A stretch of 64,000 nucleotides of DNA, taken from assembly GCA_902776835.1 (NCBI GenBank), contig CACYRK010000009.1, positions 1 through 64,000 on the forward strand. Reading direction: 5' to 3'. Under the pieces are notes generated by a model. It ran no database searches, was not told the origin of the DNA, and was given only the letters and a program-made list of their open reading frames with translations. The translations under genes and the position numbers were made by a program. Shown here piece by piece: positions 63,292 through 64,000 of the stretch; positions within the stretch are counted from its first letter, which is position 1, and each line of letters opens with the position of its first letter. The DNA comes from an uncultured Bacteroidales bacterium. Its GTDB lineage: Bacteria > Bacteroidota > Bacteroidia > Bacteroidales > Muribaculaceae.

Positions 63292-63503
63292 GTGGTGAAA
63301 AAGCCGCACCACAGGATGTGATGAAACTCCGATAAAAACAGGGTTTGAGGACTTCCATGCCGCTGTAATCCCCTGGCCACCAAAGTGATGACTACCCGAA
63401 GGCGGGGCCCGCCATTGGCATGTAAGTTTTTCTCGGTATTTCAGTATGATTTGAAGAGTATCCCAATCTACTGCAATGCGGCAATACGTTAATGAACTTA
63501 GAA
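63253..63503 (-). ncRNA. ssrS: 6S-like small RNA (Bacteroidales-1 RNA class)
   Basis: A free-standing transcription unit of about 250 bases without a reading frame. It has a canonical promoter (63509-63539) and a terminator (63253-63291). The RNA folds end to end: GCCGCAUUGCA (63482-63472) pairs fully, with wobbles, with UGUGGUGCGGC (63313-63303). Inside, CCGAGAAAAAC pairs with GUUUUUAUCGG and CAUGCC with GGCAUG, giving a long interrupted rod closed by a GC hairpin. The Bacteroidales-1 motif is known to lie downstream of rplT, as here, and to my knowledge has been linked to 6S RNA, which binds RNA polymerase. The identity rests on location and fold, not on an alignment. Confidence 0.78.
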
Positions 63504-63508
63504 CGTTG

Positions 63509-63539
63509 CAAAGTTACAACATTTTTCCGCAAAAAGCAA
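63509..63539 (-). promoter_or_regulatory. TTG-N20-TAACTTTG promoter of the small RNA
   Basis: TTG at 63539-63537, 20 bases, TAACTTTG at 63516-63509. Both elements and spacing are canonical. Confidence 0.8.
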
Positions 63540-63622
63540 CTAAAATCACTAAAAAATTTCTCCAATTATCCACTTGGTTTCACTGTGATACTGTTGTAAT
63601 ATGAAAGGCGGTAGATACAAAG

Positions 63623-63656
63623 CGGCTCCGCAATCCGGTGATGGAATGCGGAGCCG
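63623..63656 (-). terminator. Terminator of rplT
   Basis: On the minus strand CGGCTCCGCA, loop, TGCGGAGCCG, then CTTTGT. The T run is weak. Confidence 0.7.
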
Positions 63657-63679
63657 TAAGGGTTGAAGCAATACTCTGC

Positions 63680-64000
63680 TTATGCGTTCTTGGCTTTCTC
63701 GACGATGGCCTTGAAAGCGGCGGGGTTGTTCATGGCCAGGTCGGCGAGAACCTTGCGGTTGATCTCGATACCTGCCTTGTGAATCATACCCATAAGTTTG
63801 CTGTAAGAGAGGTCCTCCTGGCGTGCGGCAGCGTTGATACGCTGAATCCACAGAGCGCGGAAGTTGCGTTTTTTCTTCTTACGGTCGGCGTATGCATAGG
63901 TGAGACCCTTCTCCCAAGTGTTCTTGGCGACGGTCCAGACGTTCTTGCGGGCGCCGAAATAACCCCTTGTAAGTTTCAAAATTCTCTTGCGCTTGGCGCG
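63680..64000 (-). CDS. rplT: 50S ribosomal protein L20, start beyond the window edge
   Basis: At least 107 codons are present; the frame continues past 64000, reading [27 protein letters not shown], the conserved L20 N-terminal region, so about ten residues are missing. The globular part [39 protein letters not shown] is typical. L20 binds 23S rRNA early in assembly. rpmI and infC are expected to the right. Confidence 0.97.
   Translation of the reverse strand, partial: RAKRKRILKLTRGYFGARKNVWTVAKNTWEKGLTYAYADRKKKKRNFRALWIQRINAAARQEDLSYSKLMGMIHKAGIEINRKVLADLAMNNPAAFKAIVEKAKNA

Noticed and set aside
63300..63500. Cobalamin or other riboswitch upstream of DUF1599
   Set aside because: No B12-box or other aptamer core was recognised. 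The segment has its own promoter and terminator, and the DUF1599 promoter lies beyond it, fitting a free small RNA.

Overview
The window is ordinary chromosome of a Bacteroidales bacterium with an unusually high G+C content. The Muribaculaceae or a close relative is my best guess, by inference only. The assignment to the phylum rests on three things seen directly: about 25 genes or operons preceded by the Bacteroidota -7 box TAnnTTTG, several with TTG about 20 bases further up; near absence of Shine-Dalgarno sequences; and a gene set typical of the group (DUF4199, DUF6452/DUF6048, DUF6242/DUF6089, DUF4492 with cydAB, tandem OmpH genes after bamA, BT_3928-type DoxX protein, M64 peptidase, BspA-like leucine-rich repeats, a dockerin-bearing secreted protein, many SPII lipoproteins).

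Layout. 1-3.2 kb: repeats, then a leftward operon with a DUF4199 membrane protein, a polyprenol-type glycosyltransferase and two envelope proteins. 3.5-8.3 kb: a one-protein two-component system (TPR, kinase, receiver, AraC) with a lipobox, then a TMEM43-like membrane protein with a Q/G/Y-rich repeat tail. 8.5-11.1 kb: secreted proteins. 11.3-15.2 kb: two phage-derived genes (terminase large subunit and a propeller-like protein) with no other phage genes. 15.3-18.6 kb: recX, comF, patatin, pyrE, SRPBCC. 18.8-22.8 kb: cytochrome bd oxidase with DUF4492, and prmC. 23-30.4 kb: outer-membrane assembly cluster (DUF6242, DUF6089, uppS, bamA, three OmpH/Skp genes). 30.7-38.5 kb: M64 peptidase, tRNA-His, nagA, DUF4105, secA. 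38.7-49.8 kb: dockerin protein and a divergent TPR/LuxR regulator, an ECF sigma module, four related two-repeat lipoproteins and a BspA-like LRR protein. 49.9-55.6 kb: TonB-dependent receptor, GH13 amylase, YgiQ radical SAM protein. 55.7-63.2 kb: a REP-transposase/DprA-like fusion, uvrB, folE, SPOR protein, tpiA, DoxX protein, DUF1599. 63.2-64 kb: a 6S-like RNA (Bacteroidales-1 class) and the end of rplT.

How the genes work together. The centre of the window is envelope biogenesis: UppS makes the lipid carrier, BamA with the OmpH chaperones inserts outer-membrane proteins, and SecA exports them. CydAB-DUF4492 points to life at low oxygen tension. The accessory content is scattered single genes rather than an island. 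The most unusual items are the orphan terminase/propeller pair, the transposase-SLOG fusion that carries a palindromic insert in its own frame, the prion-like tail on the TMEM43 protein, three promoters that abut start codons (leaderless mRNAs), and families of short tandem arrays confined to gaps between genes.
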